Source: Motacilla alba alba (taxonomy: Eukaryota > Chordata > Aves > Passeriformes > Motacillidae). From it: a DNA stretch of 64,000 nt. Below are positions 60,622 through 64,000 of the stretch, in pieces. The stretch covers positions 60,267,888 through 60,331,887 of the forward strand of contig NC_052020.1 in assembly GCF_015832195.1 (NCBI RefSeq). The letters run 5' to 3'. The notes beneath the pieces were generated by a model. That model was not told the DNA's origin and did not search any database. It worked only from the letters and a program-made list of their open reading frames with translations. The translations under genes and the position numbers were made by a program. Each line of letters opens with the position of its first letter. Position 1 is the first letter of the stretch.

Positions 60622-63369
60622 GTAAGCTCCTCTCACCCTGACAGTGAAAAGTTGGAAAGGATTTGGTTTAGTTGTCTTGGGTTTGGGGTTTTTTTTTTGG
60701 TTTTTTCTTATTCTGGTGAGATCCGTTCTCTGTTTATGCCAGTTCACAACTGAAATGTCATGGCAGCAAGGATCTGTGTAAGAATGCTGGTTAGTGTGGC
60801 CAGCCAGAGCTTTGTTCTGAAGTCCTCTTAATTCTTTTGAGATCAAACCACTCCCATCCACATTTAACTGGCTTTTCTCCCTCTGCTCCACGTGCAGTAA
60901 GTGTTTCTAGAGGCTTTTTTTGTTGTTTCTTCACCTAATGACCATGTCTAGAGCTATTCTTTTTAAATGACACCACTCCAGCTATTGCACAGGCCTGGTT
61001 GTGTTTGAGGGTCTCTGGGACGAGGGAAGAGATGAGAGTTGTGACTCCATCTTCCAGAAGGTTGATTCATTATTTCATTATATATATTTTAATTAAAATG
61101 CTATACTAAAACAATACTAAAGAAAGAGCAAGGAGATATCAAAATCTAGAAAGGAATAGAACGGAATGATAACAAAAGCTAAAAACAGACCAGAGAGTCT
61201 GACAGAGCTGGACTTTGGTCACTGAACAAAAACAATTCCCACGAGGCTAATCAAAGATGCACCTGTTGGTAAACCATCCCTGGGCTGCATTTTGCAGCCA
61301 TCAGATAATATCGTTCCCATTTTTTTTCCTGAGGCCTCTCAGCTTCTCAGGAGGAAAATCCCAATGACAGGATTTTGATAAAGTGACACACAGGCGTCCA
61401 TCACAAAAACCCTGATTTGGGCTGTTGCTGTCACATGGGCTTGTGTCAGTTGTAGCAGAGCAGAACACAAATTAATCCTTTTTTCTAAGGTTTTTCCTAA
61501 TCCTTTTTCTTCCTGGTTTGGCCATGAGACACTGTTACTGTTGTACAGAAGCTTCAGCATTTCTGAGGGAAAGCCACTTCCAAGGAAGATGAATTCGTCC
61601 GCTCACTTGTAGTGTTAATTTTTGACCTTGTAAAACTGAATTCTAGGCATTAGAAATTTTATATTTGCCATATAAAAATTGCCAAATGATCCTTTTCTTC
61701 AAAAAGTAATTGGATCTCTAAATGTCTAAAGCTTTGGCTCAGGCCAAATAACGTCTTAAAATAATATTACAGCTTAAGATAAAGCTCTAAGGAACCTAAA
61801 TTTATATTTAGTATTTTATCTGTTTTAGATCAGATAGTTACTTAGATTTACTCTTACATAAATTAGATAAAATACTATTAGCTGTTTATTCATCTGGTAG
61901 CAGGAAAAAAAACCAGCCTTCTTATATTTTAAATTTAGATTGCAGTTATACTTTAAAACAATACCTAAAAAAAATATATAAAAAAATAATAATAATAATA
62001 ATACTAAGACTTTGAAGCTCAAAAATCTCTGAATGTGGGAATAAGTTTTCCAGAAAAAAAAAAGTATTATGGAGAGAGTATAGGCAGTAACCAGTTTTTA
62101 AAGTATCCAAAACTTGGAGTATATTTTTTATTATGAAAGGTATAAAATCAAAATGCTTCATTAAAAAAATAAAAGCAAATAATTTCAGGTTAAGCAGAAA
62201 TAAATTGATTGTAAGGTTCCTTTTCAGAAGTGCATCAGCACAGGCTGATGTACCTGGTCCTGTACCATGGGGAGCAGAATGTGCAGTTTAATTTAGAATC
62301 AGTCAAAGCCACATTGCAGCAGTGGCAGAATGAATGCGCAGGGCTTGCCTGAGGAGTGAGGAGCTTGGAATTTAGCTTTTGGAACAATCTGCAAACAGTC
62401 ACATCCTGGAGCTTGCTGTTCTAGGGATGAATTGCTCCTGCATTTCCTGGAAAAGCTTTGGGAATTTTTAAATACTTAGAGAGGCTTGAAAAACATTTGC
62501 TGTCAATGCGCTATTTTAATTTTTTTGCCCTTTTTTTCCCCCTTAAAGTGAGCGGATATTCTGCTTTATAACACCCCTTTTTCACTATACAACTTTCTAA
62601 ATCATCCTTAAAAACCTGCACTTATGAACAAAGCCAGATTTCTTTGTTTGTCTCCACTTTGCGAGCACCTCCTGCTTGAACCTCTGTGGGTTTTTCTTTG
62701 CCATCCTGATTTTTAGGGTTTAACCTTTAGTTGAGCTCATGTCCCTTTTAATGTCCCCTTTGGCACCCTGAAAGCTTCCATCCTGATCCCTCTGCATCTT
62801 CCTCTCACCAGTGCCTACAAGGTCAGGTTACCTCCCTGTGTAAAATGAACCATTTCCTTCTGCTGCTTTGCTTTTTGCAGCTTTTTAGCTCCTGTCTAAT
62901 GAGGTATCCAAAGTTATCCCCTTTTTTTTATTTTTTAAAGGAATTATTTTGTGTTTATCCTGCTTTGCAGTTTTCATTGCTTTTTGATCCTGGCTGTCTG
63001 TGGTTTTTCATTCCTTTTACAGTCAGTCCTGAGTTATTTTCACCCAAAGGCTGCTGTTACACGTTTAAATGTCACTAAATTAAATTGAATTATAACTCCG
63101 GAGCTGTTTGTGCTGTTTGAACCTGCCTGGACTCTTCTGAATTTCCAGTGACTGCTTCTGCTGTGCCCAGTGCTGTGATTACTCATATCCCTTTCTCAGT
63201 TACTAAACTGGGGAGCCTGTTAATTACCCAATATTTCCCAAAGTTTCCTAGCGCTGATTAATATTTGAGTTGCTCAGTTCCCCCTTGGTACAGCAATTTA
63301 TTTCAAATTTCATATAGTTCTGAGGGAAAAACAGCAAGGTTTGAGACAGAAATACAAAGTTTTCAAAGG
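60622..63369. other. Left part of NIN intron 28
   Basis: AT-rich unique sequence with ATAATAATAATAATA near 61990. The C-terminal exons of ninein were looked for and not seen, so they lie beyond the window. Confidence 0.55.
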
Positions 63370-64000
63370 AGGGCCAGTTTGGCTGCATTTTTCCCAAATG
63401 CTTGGCATCTGTGAGATTTTTTTATATATATTTGAATATATATCTATTATATTTATATATATTTGGCTGTATTATTCCCAAATGCTTGGCAATCTGTGGG
63501 ATGTTAATATATTTCTTTTTAATATTTACATATTATATTTATATGTAATGTTTTGCCACATTTTTCCCAAATGCTTGGCAATCTAGGAGATTTTATAGAT
63601 ATATTTTAAAATATCAATATATAACATTTAAATATAATATTTTGCTATGTTTTTCCCAAATGCTTGGAAATCTCTGAGATTTTTTAATATATATTTAAAT
63701 ATATATCTATTATATTTATATATAATGGTTTGCCACATTTCTCCCATATGCTCGGCAGTCTATGAGATTTTATAGATATATTTTTAGATATCTATATATT
63801 CTATTTATATATAACATTCAGCTATATTTTTCCCAAATGCTTGGAAATCTATGATATTTTATAGATATATTTTAAAATATATGTATATTACATTTATATA
63901 TAATATTTTCCCAAGTGCTTGGAAATCTTAGATTTTTTTTAATATATATTTGAATATATATCTATTATATTTATATATCATATTTGGCTGTATTATTCCC
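63370..64000. repeat. AT-rich satellite, about 88-bp unit (intron 28, continues past the edge)
   Basis: An anchor TTCCCAAATGCTTGG recurs with its CCC at 63393, 63477, 63566, 63655, 63743, 63832, 63910 and 63998 (spacing 78-89). Long TATATTTA runs separate the anchors. This is the only strongly AT-rich array in an otherwise GC-balanced gene. Confidence 0.92.

Noticed and set aside
59992..60891. 299-codon minus-strand open frame rich in Asn-Pro-Lys and Gln-His
   Set aside because: Antisense of the splice-cassette minisatellite and of exon 28; periodic composition follows the DNA repeat.
60622..64000. Further C-terminal NIN exons
   Set aside because: The conserved EERM and LLQEKVNQLKEQ segments were looked for in all plus frames and not seen.

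Overview
The window is genomic DNA from a bird. Dozens of fragments of the avian CR1 LINE 3' end occur in both orientations, together with GC-rich minisatellites and short introns. The diction of the CR1 copies suggests a songbird, but that is only an impression. Apart from one tentative minus-strand exon near the left edge, everything coding belongs to a single plus-strand gene: NIN (ninein), the subdistal-appendage protein that anchors microtubules at the mother centriole.

Layout. Bases 1-6900 are upstream intergenic sequence. They hold four minisatellite arrays (1-560, about 1695-2160, 3235-3670, 6160-6890), a CR1 copy and a CpG-rich patch at 1400-1560. That patch carries a possible first coding exon of a divergent minus-strand gene; ABHD12B is expected there from human gene order. 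The CpG island at 6890-7400 probably holds the NIN promoter and non-coding exon 1 (donor at 7141). The start codon is at 13103. I traced 27 coding exons from 13103 to 60621. Every junction has GT/AG borders and compatible phases, and the joined frame is open for 1976 codons. The last roughly 100 residues lie beyond the right edge. The exons encode N-terminal EF-hand-like repeats and a P-loop-like motif (exons 2-9), then an almost continuous coiled coil (exons 10-28). One 2001-nt exon (exon 17) supplies a third of the protein and is frame-neutral.

The introns are the unusual part. Intron 27 ends in a 1.47-kb array of 28 units of 38-63 bp. Each unit ends in an AG, and most carry a branch-point-like CTGAT and a T-rich tract. 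The genuine acceptor of exon 28 is simply the last unit, so this is a tandem array of complete 3' splice-site cassettes. The last three decoys would add 15, 28 or 49 in-frame residues; decoys further upstream meet stop codons. Intron 8 has a homogeneous 23-bp array whose units also look like acceptors. Intron 4 opens with a 111-bp array 11 bases past the donor. Two diverged direct duplications flank exon 3 (about 507 bp, 6.5 kb apart) and exons 25-26 (about 220 bp). An 88-bp AT-rich satellite runs off the right end.

Limits. Exon calls rest on reading the translation against remembered vertebrate ninein, on splice borders and on phase continuity. No alignment or RNA evidence was available. Transcription start, isoform use and all statements about decoy splice-site use are inference.
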